Part shown: piece after piece, positions 29,131 through 37,562 of the stretch | Numbering within the stretch: position 1 is the first letter of the stretch | How the letters are laid out: the number at the start of each line of letters is the position of its first letter | Assembly (NCBI GenBank): GCA_958349055.1 | Contig: CATWBO010000023.1 | Coordinates: forward strand, 1 to 39,351 | Length of the DNA stretch: 39,351 bases | DNA from: an uncultured bacterium | Lineage (GTDB): Bacteria > Actinomycetota > Coriobacteriia > Coriobacteriales > Coriobacteriaceae | Reading direction: 5' to 3' | Position numbers and translations under genes: made by a program | Notes under the pieces: model-generated | What the model was told of the DNA's origin: nothing | What the model saw: the letters and a program-made list of their open reading frames with translations, nothing else | Database searches by the model: none

Positions 29131-30234
29131 ATGAGCGACAGCAAGCATGTGACGTACGAGGATGCCGGCGTCGATACCGCCGAGGGCGGCCGCGCCGTCG
29201 ATGCGATTAAGCAGATGGTTAAGGACACCAACCGCCCCGAGGTCATCGGCGGCATCGGTGGCTTTGGTGGCCTGTTCTCGGCCGCCGCGCTTAAGGATAT
29301 GGAAGACCCGATCCTGATCAGCGGCACCGACGGCGTGGGCACCAAGCTCGTGCTCGCCCAGATCATGGACCGTCACGAGACGGTGGGCCAGGACTTGGTC
29401 GCCATGTGCGTCAACGACATTCTGGCCTCGGGCGCCGAGCCGCTGTTCTTCTTGGATTACGTTGCCATCGGCCACATCGAGGCCGAGCACATGGCAAAGA
29501 TCATCAAGGGTGTGGCCGACGGCTGCAAGCTCGCGGGCTGCGCGCTCGTGGGCGGCGAGATGGCCGAGCACCCCGGCGTCATGGCTCCGGCCGATTACGA
29601 CCTCGCCGGCTTTACCGTGGGTGTTGTCGATCGTCCCAAGATGCTTGACCCCGCGAACGTTCGCCCCGGCGACGTGATTCTGGGCCTGCCTTCCACCGGC
29701 GTGCACTCCAACGGCTACTCGCTCGTGCGCAAGGTCATCGGTGTCGACGGTATCAAGCCGGGTACGCCCGAGGCTGCCGCTAAGGCCGAGGAGCTAAGCC
29801 GTCCGCTCGAGGAGCTCGGCGGTGCTTCGCTGGCCGACGCTCTGCTGGCCCCCACGCGCATCTACGTCAAGCCGATTCTGGAGCTGCTGCGCGGCGGCGC
29901 CAACGTGCACGCCATCGCCCACATCACCGGCGGCGGTATTACCGAGAACCTCAACCGCGCGCTCGCCGACGACGTCGACGCCGTGGTCACCCGCAACGGC
30001 GCCGAGATGGGCTGGGATGTTCCGCCCGTTATTACTTACGTGTCGCGTCAGGCCGAGCTCGCGCCCAACGAGGCATGCAAGACCTTCAACATGGGCGTCG
30101 GCCTGTGCCTGATTGTTGCCCCCGAGGACGAGGCCGCCGTGACCGAGGCACTGGTCGCGCTGGGCGAGAAGCCGTTCCGCGTGGGCGAGTGCGTCGAGGG
30201 TTCCGGTAAGGTCGTGTACTCCGATGAGCGCTAA
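29131..30234 (+). CDS. purM: Phosphoribosylformylglycinamidine cyclo-ligase
   Basis: 367 residues, a little longer than the usual 345. It closes FGAM to AIR. Features are TYEDAGVDTAEGGRAVDAIK at the N-terminus, the GTDGVGTK loop near residue 69, VNDILASGAEPLFFLDY near residue 92, and the GGEMAEHPG and STGVHSNGYSLVRKV segments of the ATP site. GAGAGGAAGG precedes the ATG by about 9 bases. purN begins inside its last codons (11-base overlap), so the two are translationally coupled. Confidence 0.99.
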   Translation: MSDSKHVTYEDAGVDTAEGGRAVDAIKQMVKDTNRPEVIGGIGGFGGLFSAAALKDMEDPILISGTDGVGTKLVLAQIMDRHETVGQDLVAMCVNDILASGAEPLFFLDYVAIGHIEAEHMAKIIKGVADGCKLAGCALVGGEMAEHPGVMAPADYDLAGFTVGVVDRPKMLDPANVRPGDVILGLPSTGVHSNGYSLVRKVIGVDGIKPGTPEAAAKAEELSRPLEELGGASLADALLAPTRIYVKPILELLRGGANVHAIAHITGGGITENLNRALADDVDAVVTRNGAEMGWDVPPVITYVSRQAELAPNEACKTFNMGVGLCLIVAPEDEAAVTEALVALGEKPFRVGECVEGSGKVVYSDER

Positions 30235-30925
30235 CGAGCAGATGGCTGCTGCCGAGGGCCTGGGCTATGTGCCCTACACCCGTCCGACCGGCACCGATAC
30301 GGCTGAGCCGCTTAAGATCGGCGTGCTTATCAGCGGTTCGGGTACCAACCTGCAGGCGCTGATCGACCTGATCGCCGCCGGCAAGCTCAACGCCTCGATT
30401 GAGCTTGTGGTGTCGAGCCGTCCTTCGGCCAAGGGCTTGCAGCGTGCCGAGCGCGCGGGCATCCAGACGCTCACGCTGTCCAAGGATGTCTACGCCGACC
30501 CCATCGCCGCCGACGAGATCATCGCGCACGAGCTGCTCGAGCGCGGCTGCGAGTATGTGGTCATGGCCGGTTACATGCGCATGGTGCACACGCCGCTGCT
30601 GGCCGCGTTCCCCAATCGCGTGGTCAACCTGCATCCGGCGCTGCTACCGAGCTTTACCGGCGCCCACGCGATTGACGACGCGTTTGCTCGCGGCGTCAAG
30701 GTGACCGGCGTGACCGTGCACTTTGCCAACGAGATCTACGACAACGGCCCCATCATCGCCCAGCGCGCGCTGGCTGTCGAGGAGGGCTGGGATGTCGACA
30801 CGCTCGAGGAGCACATCCATGCGATCGAGCACGTGCTGTATTCCGAAGTCGTGCAGATGCTCGCCGACGGCCGCGTCCACGTGCTGGAGAGCGGCAAGGT
30901 CGCAATTGATGCGCCTCGCGGCTAG
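30224..30925 (+). CDS. purN: Phosphoribosylglycinamide formyltransferase (GAR transformylase)
   Basis: 233 residues; typical PurN is about 190-210, and the first 30 residues here are extra. It transfers a formyl group from 10-formyltetrahydrofolate to GAR. The nucleotide site GVLISGSGTNLQALID is near residue 33. The catalytic Asn-His set is in VVNLHPALLPSF near residue 130, and the essential Asp in YDNGPIIAQ near residue 172. The family's usual HPSLLPAF and VDEGVDTGP appear as HPALLPSF and ANEIYDNGP, conservative variants. The start ATG lies within purM. A terminator follows about 30 bases downstream. Confidence 0.97.
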   Translation: MSANEQMAAAEGLGYVPYTRPTGTDTAEPLKIGVLISGSGTNLQALIDLIAAGKLNASIELVVSSRPSAKGLQRAERAGIQTLTLSKDVYADPIAADEIIAHELLERGCEYVVMAGYMRMVHTPLLAAFPNRVVNLHPALLPSFTGAHAIDDAFARGVKVTGVTVHFANEIYDNGPIIAQRALAVEEGWDVDTLEEHIHAIEHVLYSEVVQMLADGRVHVLESGKVAIDAPRG

Positions 30926-30955
30926 CGTCGCACAGTACAATTTAGCCGAGTAGTC

Positions 30956-30995
30956 AGGGTGGTCATTGGCGCCAAGGCGCGAGTGGCCACCCTTT
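30956..30995 (+). terminator. Terminator after purN
   Basis: Imperfect stem from AGGGTGG to CCACCCT with inner GGCGCC/GGCGC pairing, followed by TTTGTTTT. Confidence 0.8.
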
Positions 30996-31013
30996 GTTTT
31001 AGTAGTCACCTGC

Positions 31014-31059
31014 GACGTTCTTGAATGACTAGTCGTTTAAGAACGTCCCCGATGACTAG
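31014..31059 (-). repeat. REP-like hairpin with GGGGAC loop, copy 3
   Basis: Stem CTAGTC/GACTAG (31029-31034, 31054-31059) has a loop that reads GGGGACGTTCTTAA on the minus strand. An overlapping alternative stem GACGTTCTT/AAGAACGTC (31014-31022, 31039-31047) uses part of the same loop, so the two folds exclude each other. Confidence 0.65.
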
Positions 31060-31076
31060 GTGAGAGAGGTGAGCGC

Positions 31077-31541
31077 ATGGCGGATAACGAAGCGCTTTTT
31101 ACGCCTGAACTGGTGTTTTTTGATTGGGAGTGTGCGTCGCCGGATGAGGTGTTTGCGCTGCTCGAGGACGAGCTTGCCCCGCGCGGCTACATTGCCGAGG
31201 GCTGGCTTGACGCCGTCCGCACACGCGAGGGTGCCTATCCCACGGGGCTTGCCATGCCGGCGGCTAACATTGCCATTCCGCATACAGATCCGGGGTTTGT
31301 GGCTAAGCCCTATATCGCGGTGGTAAAGCCCGCTGCGCCCGTGACGTTTAACGCGATGGCGGGCATGGGCGCTCCGGTGCCGGCGCAGATCATCGTCAAC
31401 CTGGGTATTTCCGAGCCGGGCGGCCAGGTCGAGGCTCTGCAGGCGCTCATGAACATCTTTATGGACGCCGATGCCGTATCCGACGTGCTCGGCCAGATCA
31501 CGCCCCGGGGCATGGTCGACGCCATCCGCCGTCACTTCTAA
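31077..31541 (+). CDS. PTS EIIA protein, fructose/galactitol (type 2) family
   Basis: 154 residues of a single EIIA-2 domain. The phosphorylatable His69 is in ANIAIPHTDP, matching the family consensus around the active His. The C-terminal helix is ALQALMNIFMDADAVSDVLG. EIIA passes phosphate from HPr to the EIIB of a sugar permease; this one resembles galactitol (GatA) proteins. No EIIB or EIIC gene is near, so it may serve a distant permease or be regulatory. GAGAGGTGAGC precedes the ATG. The gene stands between two REP-like elements. Confidence 0.88.
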   Translation: MADNEALFTPELVFFDWECASPDEVFALLEDELAPRGYIAEGWLDAVRTREGAYPTGLAMPAANIAIPHTDPGFVAKPYIAVVKPAAPVTFNAMAGMGAPVPAQIIVNLGISEPGGQVEALQALMNIFMDADAVSDVLGQITPRGMVDAIRRHF

Positions 31542-31568
31542 GGTGCCGGCTGCCAGAGCTGTCCCCTT

Positions 31569-31608
31569 TGCACCAAAATGGTGCAGATTAACCTGTCCCC
31601 AATGCACC
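31569..31608 (-). repeat. REP-like hairpin with GGGGACAG loop, copy 4
   Basis: GGTGCA (31580-31585) pairs with TGCACC (31603-31608); the loop reads TTGGGGACAGG on the minus strand. A second GGTGCA partner, TGCACC at 31569-31574, offers an alternative fold. A further CTGTCCCC lies just upstream at about 31559-31566. Confidence 0.7.
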
Positions 31609-31676
31609 AAGCGTGCCGCGGGGGCTGCGTTGTGACACAATGGCGTTTGTTCGATTCGTTATGCGAAAGGCCAACT

Positions 31677-32897
31677 ATGGCAAATAAGAAAAAGAACCCC
31701 GCACCCGAGCCGACGCCCGAGCAGCAGGCTCGCGCCGCCTCCAACTCTCGCAAGAAGCAGCGCAAGACCTACGTTTCCAAGACCGTCAAGATCGTCCTGG
31801 TGGTCATCGGCGTGCTGGCAATGCTGCTTTCCGTCTCGGCGATGGCGTGCTCCGGCCTTATGTCGCAGGCCGAGGACACCTCGGGCTACAAGCTGACCGG
31901 CGGTGTTGCTGCTACTATCAACGGCACCAACCTCACCGAGGACACCGTGACCAAGCAGATCATGAGCATGCGCACGTCCTACGGCTACACTAAGGACGAG
32001 GACTGGGCGCAGTATCTGGTCGACAACGACCTCACGCCCAAGAAGTATCGCAAGCAACTCATCGACTCCTACACGCAGCAGATTCTGCTTCAGCAGGCGC
32101 AGAAGGAAAACGGCGTGACGGTGTCGGACAAGGAGGTCGAGAAGGCTTGGAAGGACGCGTGCAAGAGCGCGGGCGGCGCCAAGACTTTTAAGGAGACTCT
32201 CAAGACCTACGGCTACACCGAGGACACCTACAAGGATTCGCTCAAGGAGAGTCTGGCGCAGCAAAAGCTTAAGGATGCTGTGGCGCCCACCAGCAAGCCC
32301 AAGGACAGCGAGATCGTCGATTACATCAACGAGAACCTGTCCAACTACAACGATGCCCGTCGTTCGTCGAACATCCTGATCAAGGTTGATTCCGACGCTT
32401 CCGACGAGGACAAGGCTGCCGCCAAGGCCAAGGCGCAGGAGTGCCTGGACAAGATCAACTCCGGTGAGCTGAGCTTTGAGGACGCCGTTGAACAGTACTC
32501 CGAGGACACCGGTTCCAAGGAGAAGAAGGGCGATGTGGGTTGGGATAAGCTCACCACTTTCGTCGACAGCTACCAGACGGCGCTCGAGGGGCTCAACAAG
32601 GGCGACGTGAGCGAAGTCGTCGAGTCGACCTATGGTTACCACATCATCAAGTGCACCGACTACTTCCATGTCGATAATCAGGTCGAGGACATTAAGCAGG
32701 TACCCAAGGACATCAAGAAGTATGTCTCCAACGTGGTGAAGACGCAGGCGGCCAGCACCGCGTACAGCGAGTGGCTGGAGCAGTACAAGAAAGACGCCGA
32801 CATCACCGTTAACCCCATGCCCAAGGACGTGCCGTACAACGTCAGTCTGAAGGGCGTCACCAAGAGTTCGACCGACGATTCGTCGACGACTGAGTAA
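31677..32897 (+). CDS. Membrane-anchored parvulin-type foldase (PrsA/SurA-like)
   Basis: 406 residues from the ATG at 31677 (AAAGG about 6 bases upstream). Residues 1-33 are basic and cytoplasmic. A hydrophobic segment at about 36-57 (VKIVLVVIGVLAMLLSVSAM) ends at Cys58 in AMACSG, a weak lipobox, so it is either a TM anchor or a lipoprotein. A SurA_N-like helical region follows (SYTQQILLQQAQKENGVTVSDKEVE). The parvulin core is RRSSNILIKVDSDASD, then SFEDAVEQYSEDTGSKEKKGDVGW and YGYHIIKCTD. The protein should fold exported proteins on the outer face. The C-terminus is Ser/Thr/Asp-rich. Confidence 0.92.
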   Translation: MANKKKNPAPEPTPEQQARAASNSRKKQRKTYVSKTVKIVLVVIGVLAMLLSVSAMACSGLMSQAEDTSGYKLTGGVAATINGTNLTEDTVTKQIMSMRTSYGYTKDEDWAQYLVDNDLTPKKYRKQLIDSYTQQILLQQAQKENGVTVSDKEVEKAWKDACKSAGGAKTFKETLKTYGYTEDTYKDSLKESLAQQKLKDAVAPTSKPKDSEIVDYINENLSNYNDARRSSNILIKVDSDASDEDKAAAKAKAQECLDKINSGELSFEDAVEQYSEDTGSKEKKGDVGWDKLTTFVDSYQTALEGLNKGDVSEVVESTYGYHIIKCTDYFHVDNQVEDIKQVPKDIKKYVSNVVKTQAASTAYSEWLEQYKKDADITVNPMPKDVPYNVSLKGVTKSSTDDSSTTE

Positions 32898-32951
32898 TCA
32901 TGGGGCGGCGCTCACGCGAGTGCCGCCCACGCTATTGAGGAGGATTTGCAG

Positions 32952-33395
32952 ATGACTAACGAAGAGCTGCAGAAGGAAATGATCGCGGCCATGAAGGCTA
33001 AGGACAAGGTTCGCCTGTCCATCATTCGCCAGGTCAAGGCCGAGGTGAAGAATATCGAGGTCAACGAGCGCCGCGATGTGACCGAGGAAGACGTCAACAG
33101 CATGATCAAGCGTCTGATTAAGCAGACGAGCGAGACGCTGGAGATGTCCATTAAGGCCGGTACCGACCAGGAGCGTACCGACAACCTGACCGAGCAGGTC
33201 GAGATTCTGGAGAGCCTGCTGCCCGCGCAGGTTTCGGGCGAGGAGCTCGAGGCTCTGATCGAGCAGGTCATCGCCGAGCTGGGCGCCACGTCCAAGAAGC
33301 AGATGGGCCAGGTTATGGGGGCACTCGGCAAGGCCACCGGCGGCAACTTCGATAAGCCGGCCGCGGCAAAGATCGTCGGCGCAAAATTGGCGTAA
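32952..33395 (+). CDS. yqeY: GatB/YqeY domain protein
   Basis: 147 residues, the whole protein being a YqeY domain. The segments AMKAKDKVRLSIIRQVKAEVKNIEV, ILESLLPAQVSGEELEALIE and QMGQVMGALGKATGGNFDKPAAAKIV match the family, which is related to the tail domain of GatB and GatE of the amidotransferases and probably binds tRNA. Its cellular role is not well established. ATG 32952 follows GAGGAGG by 7 bases. It is 54 bases after the foldase gene and is closed by a strong terminator, so the two are probably cotranscribed. Confidence 0.93.
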   Translation: MTNEELQKEMIAAMKAKDKVRLSIIRQVKAEVKNIEVNERRDVTEEDVNSMIKRLIKQTSETLEMSIKAGTDQERTDNLTEQVEILESLLPAQVSGEELEALIEQVIAELGATSKKQMGQVMGALGKATGGNFDKPAAAKIVGAKLA

Positions 33396-33426
33396 GTGCC
33401 GGCCGACACATAGTTGATGTTGAGGG

Positions 33427-33460
33427 GGGGGCGTGACCATTGCGGTCGCGCCCCTTTTTT
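33427..33460 (+). terminator. Terminator after yqeY
   Basis: Stem GGGGCGTGACC/GGTCGCGCCCC with loop ATTGC, followed by six T. Confidence 0.93.
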
Positions 33461-33476
33461 GATGGCAGCTGAAGGG

Positions 33477-33547
33477 CACTCATTGGGGACAGACTTAAAT
33501 GAGTACCCGCTCATTGGGTACTCATTTAAGTCTGTCCCCAATGAGTG
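33477..33547. repeat. Perfect 32-bp palindrome: two REP-like hairpins tail to tail, copy 5
   Basis: The arms 33477-33508 and 33516-33547 are exactly complementary over 32 bp with a 7-base loop. Each arm is itself a small hairpin: ACTCATT and AATGAGT close a loop reading GGGGACAGACTTA. The arrangement is like a bacterial interspersed mosaic pair. It lies between yqeY and the amino-acid transporter operon. Confidence 0.95.
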
Positions 33548-33651
33548 GGCGGAAGGTTGCGGGTTCTTTACGGGAATGTAGTGTGGGCTGCGGAAACGTG
33601 GTTCTTTCCGTACAATAGTTCAACTCGTGTAAACGCAGGGAAGGGACATTC

Positions 33652-34383
33652 ATGGCAGACATGATCGAGATCAAGCATCTCAACAAGTACTTTGGCGACC
33701 TGCATGTGCTCAAAGATATCAACCTCACCGTCAAGCGCGGCGAGAAACTCGTAATGATCGGGCCGTCCGGTTCGGGTAAGTCGACGCTCATCCGCTGCGT
33801 CGATTATCTCGAGGAGCCCACATCGGGCGAAGTCATTATCGACGGTACGCCGCTCACCAAGAAGAATCACCTGGAGATGGCTCGCAAGTACAGCTCCATG
33901 GTGTTTCAGCAGTTCAACCTGTATCCCAATATGACGGTGCTCGGCAACCTAACGCTTGCACCCATCAAGCTGCAAAAGAAGAGCAAGGAAGAAGCGACCC
34001 AGATCGCCATCGCCGCACTCAAGCGCGTCGGCATGGCGCATAAGGCCGGCGAGTATCCGCAAAACCTCTCGGGCGGTCAGCAGCAGCGCATTGCCATCGC
34101 CCGTGCCCTGTGCACCAAGCAGCCCATCATCCTGTTTGACGAGCCGACCTCGGCACTCGACCCCGAGATGGTCCAGGAGGTCCTGGACGTTATGATCGAG
34201 CTCGCGCAGGAGGACATCACCATGATCTGCGTGACGCACGAGATGGGCTTTGCGCGCCAGGTGGCCGACCGCGTCATCTTTATGGAGGACGGCCGCATCC
34301 TGGAGGAGGGTACGCCCGAGCACTTCTTCGATAATCCCGAGAACCCGCGCTGCCGCGAGTTCCTGTCCAAGATTCTGCACTAG
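33652..34383 (+). CDS. glnQ: Polar amino-acid ABC transporter ATPase (GlnQ-type)
   Basis: 243 residues, standard for the family. Walker A GPSGSGKST is near residue 39, the Q-loop is in SMVFQQFNLYPNMTVLGNL, the signature is LSGGQQQR, Walker B is IILFDEPTSALDPEM, and the H-loop VTHEM is followed by GFARQVADRVIFMEDG. These are typical of polar amino-acid importers. It is the first gene of a four-gene importer cassette with the binding protein and two permeases. AGGGA precedes the ATG by 8 bases. Confidence 0.96.
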   Translation: MADMIEIKHLNKYFGDLHVLKDINLTVKRGEKLVMIGPSGSGKSTLIRCVDYLEEPTSGEVIIDGTPLTKKNHLEMARKYSSMVFQQFNLYPNMTVLGNLTLAPIKLQKKSKEEATQIAIAALKRVGMAHKAGEYPQNLSGGQQQRIAIARALCTKQPIILFDEPTSALDPEMVQEVLDVMIELAQEDITMICVTHEMGFARQVADRVIFMEDGRILEEGTPEHFFDNPENPRCREFLSKILH

Positions 34384-34392
34384 GCGCGGGTG

Positions 34393-35268
34393 ATGGACAT
34401 GACGGATATGACGAGGGCGGCCGTATCGCGCCGTCACTTTTTGCAGCTGGCGGGGGCCGGCATGCTTGCTCTGACAGGAACCGCGCTCACCGGCTGCGGC
34501 AGCTCCGCCAGTGGCGAGAGCTCCGATAAGGGGTCCAAGCTCGCGGCCATCAAGTCGCGTGGCCATCTGAATGCCGGCGTTAAGAAGGACGTTCCCGGCT
34601 ATGGCTATTACGACACCGCCAAGGGCCGCTTTGAGGGTATGGAAGTCGATTTGTGCTACCAGATCGCCGCTGCCGTCTTTGGCGTGAGCTGCAAGGAGGC
34701 CCGTGCCCAGGAGCTTGTCGAGTTTACCGATGTAACGCCCAAGACGCGTGGCCCGCTCATCGATAATGGCCAGCTCGACGTGGTCGCGGCGACCTACACC
34801 ATCACCGACGAGCGCAAGAAGAGCTGGGATTTCTCGACGCCGTACCGCACCGACTACGTGGGACTCATGGTCAAGAAACGCTCGGGCTTTACCTCGATCG
34901 AGGACCTGGACGGCAAGGTTATCGGCGTGAGCCAGGGTGCCACCACGCAGGGGCTGATCGAGCAGATGATCAAGGACAACGGCTTTCACTGCGAGCCCGA
35001 GTTCAGGGCCTTTAGCGGCTATCCCATCATCAAGAGTTCGCTCGACGCCGGCAATATCGACGTCTTTGCCATGGACCGCTCCACGCTGGCCGGCTACATG
35101 AACGAGACCGTCGAGCTGCTGCAGCCCGAGGTCAAGTTTGGCGAGCAAGGCTACGGCGTGGCGACCAAGAAGGGTTGCGACCTTTCGGCCGTGGTCGATC
35201 AGGTGATTTGCGATCGCTTGGCCGACGGCTGGCTCGATCAAGAGGTCAAGACCTGGGGTCTTGTGTAG
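34393..35268 (+). CDS. Amino-acid-binding lipoprotein of the ABC importer, Tat-type signal
   Basis: 291 residues. The signal peptide has a twin-arginine motif SRRHFLQLAG, a hydrophobic run, and a lipobox LTGC, so the mature protein would be a lipid-anchored Cys35. Tat export of a lipoprotein is uncommon. The mature part is a type II solute-binding protein (KSRGHLNAGVKKDVPGYGYY, RFEGMEVDLCYQIAAAVFG, VAATYTITDERKKSWDFSTPY, GVSQGATTQGLIEQMIK), typical of His/Gln/Asp-type binding proteins. The start is ambiguous: GTG 34390, ATG 34393, ATG 34399 and ATG 34408 are in frame and none has a strong Shine-Dalgarno. It starts within 10 bases of the ATPase stop. Confidence 0.92.
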   Translation: MDMTDMTRAAVSRRHFLQLAGAGMLALTGTALTGCGSSASGESSDKGSKLAAIKSRGHLNAGVKKDVPGYGYYDTAKGRFEGMEVDLCYQIAAAVFGVSCKEARAQELVEFTDVTPKTRGPLIDNGQLDVVAATYTITDERKKSWDFSTPYRTDYVGLMVKKRSGFTSIEDLDGKVIGVSQGATTQGLIEQMIKDNGFHCEPEFRAFSGYPIIKSSLDAGNIDVFAMDRSTLAGYMNETVELLQPEVKFGEQGYGVATKKGCDLSAVVDQVICDRLADGWLDQEVKTWGLV

Positions 35269-35292
35269 GCGCTCGTCCAAGGAAGGAATCAA

Positions 35293-36039
35293 ATGCTCGA
35301 AGGATTGTTTGACGCCGACCGCTGGTCGACGACATTTCAAAACATGGGGCCCTTCTGGGAGGGCTTTGGCGTGACGCTGCAGGTGGTCGTTGCCGGCCTG
35401 CTGCTGTCGCTGGTGCTGGGCACGCTGCTGGGCGTGTTCTCGACCACCCGTTCGCGCGTGCTGCGCGCCATCAGTCGCGTGTACGTGGAGTTTTACCAGA
35501 ACACCCCGCTGCCCGTGCAGGTGCTTTTTATGTATATGGCCGGCCCGCAGTTTTTGCAGGCCATAACCGGTGCCGACCAGCCGGTGCGCATCGCGCCGTT
35601 CGTGCTGGGCTTTCTGGGCGTGGGCCTGTATCACGCGGCCTACATTTCGGAGGTCATCCGCACCGGCATCGAGGCCGTTCCGCGCGGTCAGATGGAGGCG
35701 GCTCAGAGCCAGGGCTTCACGCGCGCTCAGGCCTACTGGTACATCGTGCTGCCCCAGACGTTCAAGATCATCCTGCCGCCGCTGTGCAACCAGGCGCTCA
35801 ACTTGGTCAAGAACACGTCGGTGCTGGCGCTCGTGGCCGGCGGCGACCTTATGTATCGCTCCGACAACTTCGTAAGCCTGTATGGCTACCTGCAGGGATA
35901 CATCGTCTGCTGCCTCATGTACTTCATTATCTGTTTCCCGCTCGCCATGCTGGTGCAATGGCTCGAGCGCCGCTCCAAGGAGCGTCCGCGTGGTGTGAGC
36001 CTGGCCGAGCTGGGGCTCGACAACGTAGAGGAGGCCTAG
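35293..36039 (+). CDS. Amino-acid ABC transporter permease 1
   Basis: 248 residues with five or six TM segments. It carries the family signature EAAQSQGFTRAQAYWYIVLPQ (the EAA loop), preceded by the RTGIEAVPRGQM segment, typical of His/Glu/Gln/Arg permeases. AAGGAAGGAATCAA precedes the ATG. It follows the binding protein by 24 bases and precedes the second permease by 3 bases. The two permeases would form the membrane channel. Confidence 0.94.
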   Translation: MLEGLFDADRWSTTFQNMGPFWEGFGVTLQVVVAGLLLSLVLGTLLGVFSTTRSRVLRAISRVYVEFYQNTPLPVQVLFMYMAGPQFLQAITGADQPVRIAPFVLGFLGVGLYHAAYISEVIRTGIEAVPRGQMEAAQSQGFTRAQAYWYIVLPQTFKIILPPLCNQALNLVKNTSVLALVAGGDLMYRSDNFVSLYGYLQGYIVCCLMYFIICFPLAMLVQWLERRSKERPRGVSLAELGLDNVEEA

Positions 36040-36042
36040 CGC

Positions 36043-36681
36043 ATGGAAATCTTCAACGCGACCAACCTGCTCTACATTTGGGGCGGCTTTGTTAAGACCA
36101 TCGAGATCTCGGCGCTGTCGATCTTTTTCTCGCTCATCTTTGGCACGGTGCTGGCGCTCGTCAAGAGCTATGCGCCCCGCCCGTTCCGCATTTTGGTGAG
36201 TGCCTATATCGAGCTGTTCCGCTGCACGCCGAACCTGCTGTGGATCCTGTTTATCTACTTTACGGTGCAGGGTTTGGACATTGTGATTTCGACCATCGCC
36301 TTTACGTTGTTTACCAGCGCTGTTATGGCCGAGATTGTGCGCGGCGGCCTCAACTCGATTCCGCGCGGCCAGTTTGAGGCAGCGCAGAGCCAGGGTTTTG
36401 GCTTCTTTGCCACCATGCGCTACATCATTCTGCCGCAGACGTTTAAGACGATCATTCCGGCGCTGTTTAGCCAGTGCACGACCGTCATCAAGGACAGCTC
36501 GTATCTTTCGGGCATTAACGTGGCCGAGCTCATGTACACAGCAAACGTCGTGATGGCCCACGCAATCGACCTGTCGCAGGTGCTTATGCTCTACGGCCTG
36601 GTGTTTGCGATGTACTTTGCGCTGAACTTTGGCATTTCGCTGTTGGTCCGAGCGTATCAACGTCGCATCGTAGCCGCATAG
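36043..36681 (+). CDS. Amino-acid ABC transporter permease 2
   Basis: 212 residues with about five TM segments. The EAA loop is EAAQSQGFGFFATMRYIILPQ, after GLNSIPRGQFEAAQ. It starts 3 bases after permease 1, with AGGAGG inside the end of that gene, so the two are coupled. It is the last gene of the importer cassette. The inverted repeat that follows directly after its stop may terminate the operon. Confidence 0.94.
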   Translation: MEIFNATNLLYIWGGFVKTIEISALSIFFSLIFGTVLALVKSYAPRPFRILVSAYIELFRCTPNLLWILFIYFTVQGLDIVISTIAFTLFTSAVMAEIVRGGLNSIPRGQFEAAQSQGFGFFATMRYIILPQTFKTIIPALFSQCTTVIKDSSYLSGINVAELMYTANVVMAHAIDLSQVLMLYGLVFAMYFALNFGISLLVRAYQRRIVAA

Positions 36682-36787
36682 CCTGGCTTTCCCTGGCACC
36701 CAACCTTGGCCTTCAAACCGTCGCTCGCGTACCAAAGTACGCGTCGCTCCTCTTTCAGGCCAATCTTGGGCACCAGGAAAACCCAGG
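36682..36787. repeat. Imperfect ~30-bp inverted repeat after the importer operon
   Basis: The left arm (about 36682-36712, CCTGGCTTTCCCTGG to TTGGCCT) and the right arm (about 36757-36787, AGGCCAATCTTGGG to AACCCAGG) pair imperfectly. A small perfect hairpin GCGTAC/GTACGC (36727-36742) lies in the middle. It starts immediately at the stop codon, so it is probably the operon terminator or an intergenic repeat. Confidence 0.7.
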
Positions 36788-36848
36788 TACGCTATCGTGG
36801 GAAAAGGCGATAAACAGCTTTTTTCTCATTTGTTAGAAAGGAATCGCG

Positions 36849-37472
36849 ATGAGCGATCTGGAGAATAAGAAGAACCCTGTGGTCATTACCATCGCGCGCG
36901 ACTTTGGCGCCGAGGGCCACGAGATTGGCCGCATGCTTGCCGACGAGTTGGGGATTCCACTGTACGATAACGAGCTGCTGGTGCGTGCGTCGCTGCGTGC
37001 GGGCGAGTCGCTCGACAAGATGGCCGCCTACGACGAGCGTCTGGCCGTGGAGAACATGGCGTTTCTGCCCGACCGTTACGATGCGCGTTCGTACTCGGAC
37101 AAGTTGTTCCAGAAGATGAGCCAGGTGATTCTGGATCTGGGCGAGACCGAGAGTTGCATTATCGAAGGCCGCCTGTCCGATTATCTGCTTCGCAACAACC
37201 CCAACCACATTGCCGTGTTGGTGACCGCGCCCTTTGAGGACCGCGTCGAGATCGTGCGCAAGAAGCGCGGCCTTAACAAAAAGAAGGGCGCCAAGCTGGT
37301 CAAGCAGCAGCAGAAGGCGCGCGAGGCGTTCTACAAGCGCTACAGCGCCGGCAAGTGGAAGATGACGAGCGGTAAGGACATCGTCGTCAACCGCGCCAAG
37401 CTGGGCCGCGAGGGCTGCAAGGATGTCATCGCCGCAGCCTACCGCTACAAAGTAGCTCAGCTCGAAGGCTAG
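36849..37472 (+). CDS. Cytidylate-kinase-like protein
   Basis: 207 residues of the cytidylate-kinase-like family (PF13189). The opening ITIARDFGAEGHEIGRMLADEL replaces the classical P-loop with a GAEGHEIG variant. Later segments are SCIIEGRLSDYLL and a lid region AVLVTAPFEDRVEIVRKKRG. The C-terminal half is Lys-rich (GLNKKKGAKLVKQQQKAREA). The family's substrate is not established; relation to nucleotide kinases is clear. GAAAGGAATCG precedes the ATG. It is not obviously linked to a neighbour. Confidence 0.88.
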   Translation: MSDLENKKNPVVITIARDFGAEGHEIGRMLADELGIPLYDNELLVRASLRAGESLDKMAAYDERLAVENMAFLPDRYDARSYSDKLFQKMSQVILDLGETESCIIEGRLSDYLLRNNPNHIAVLVTAPFEDRVEIVRKKRGLNKKKGAKLVKQQQKAREAFYKRYSAGKWKMTSGKDIVVNRAKLGREGCKDVIAAAYRYKVAQLEG

Positions 37473-37477
37473 ACTCC

Positions 37478-37518
37478 AAAACCACCACAAGGGGGACAGG
37501 CACCTTTGTGGTGGTTTT
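37478..37518 (+). repeat. REP-like hairpin, CCACCACAAAGG type, copy 6
   Basis: AAAACCACCACAA pairs with TTGTGGTGGTTTT; the loop includes GGGGACAGGCACC. Same family as 3735-3769 and 37829-37868. It lies 5 bases after the cytidylate-kinase-like gene and has a T-rich flank, so it could also act as a terminator. Confidence 0.88.
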
Positions 37519-37562
37519 GTTTTAAGCCGAGGGGATTGGTCGGTACCGCCGCCGACGCATCG

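Noticed and set aside
33949..36735. 928-codon minus-strand frame opposite the amino-acid importer
   Set aside because: It is the complement of four clear transporter genes; the His/Gln/Arg-rich translation is an antisense artefact.
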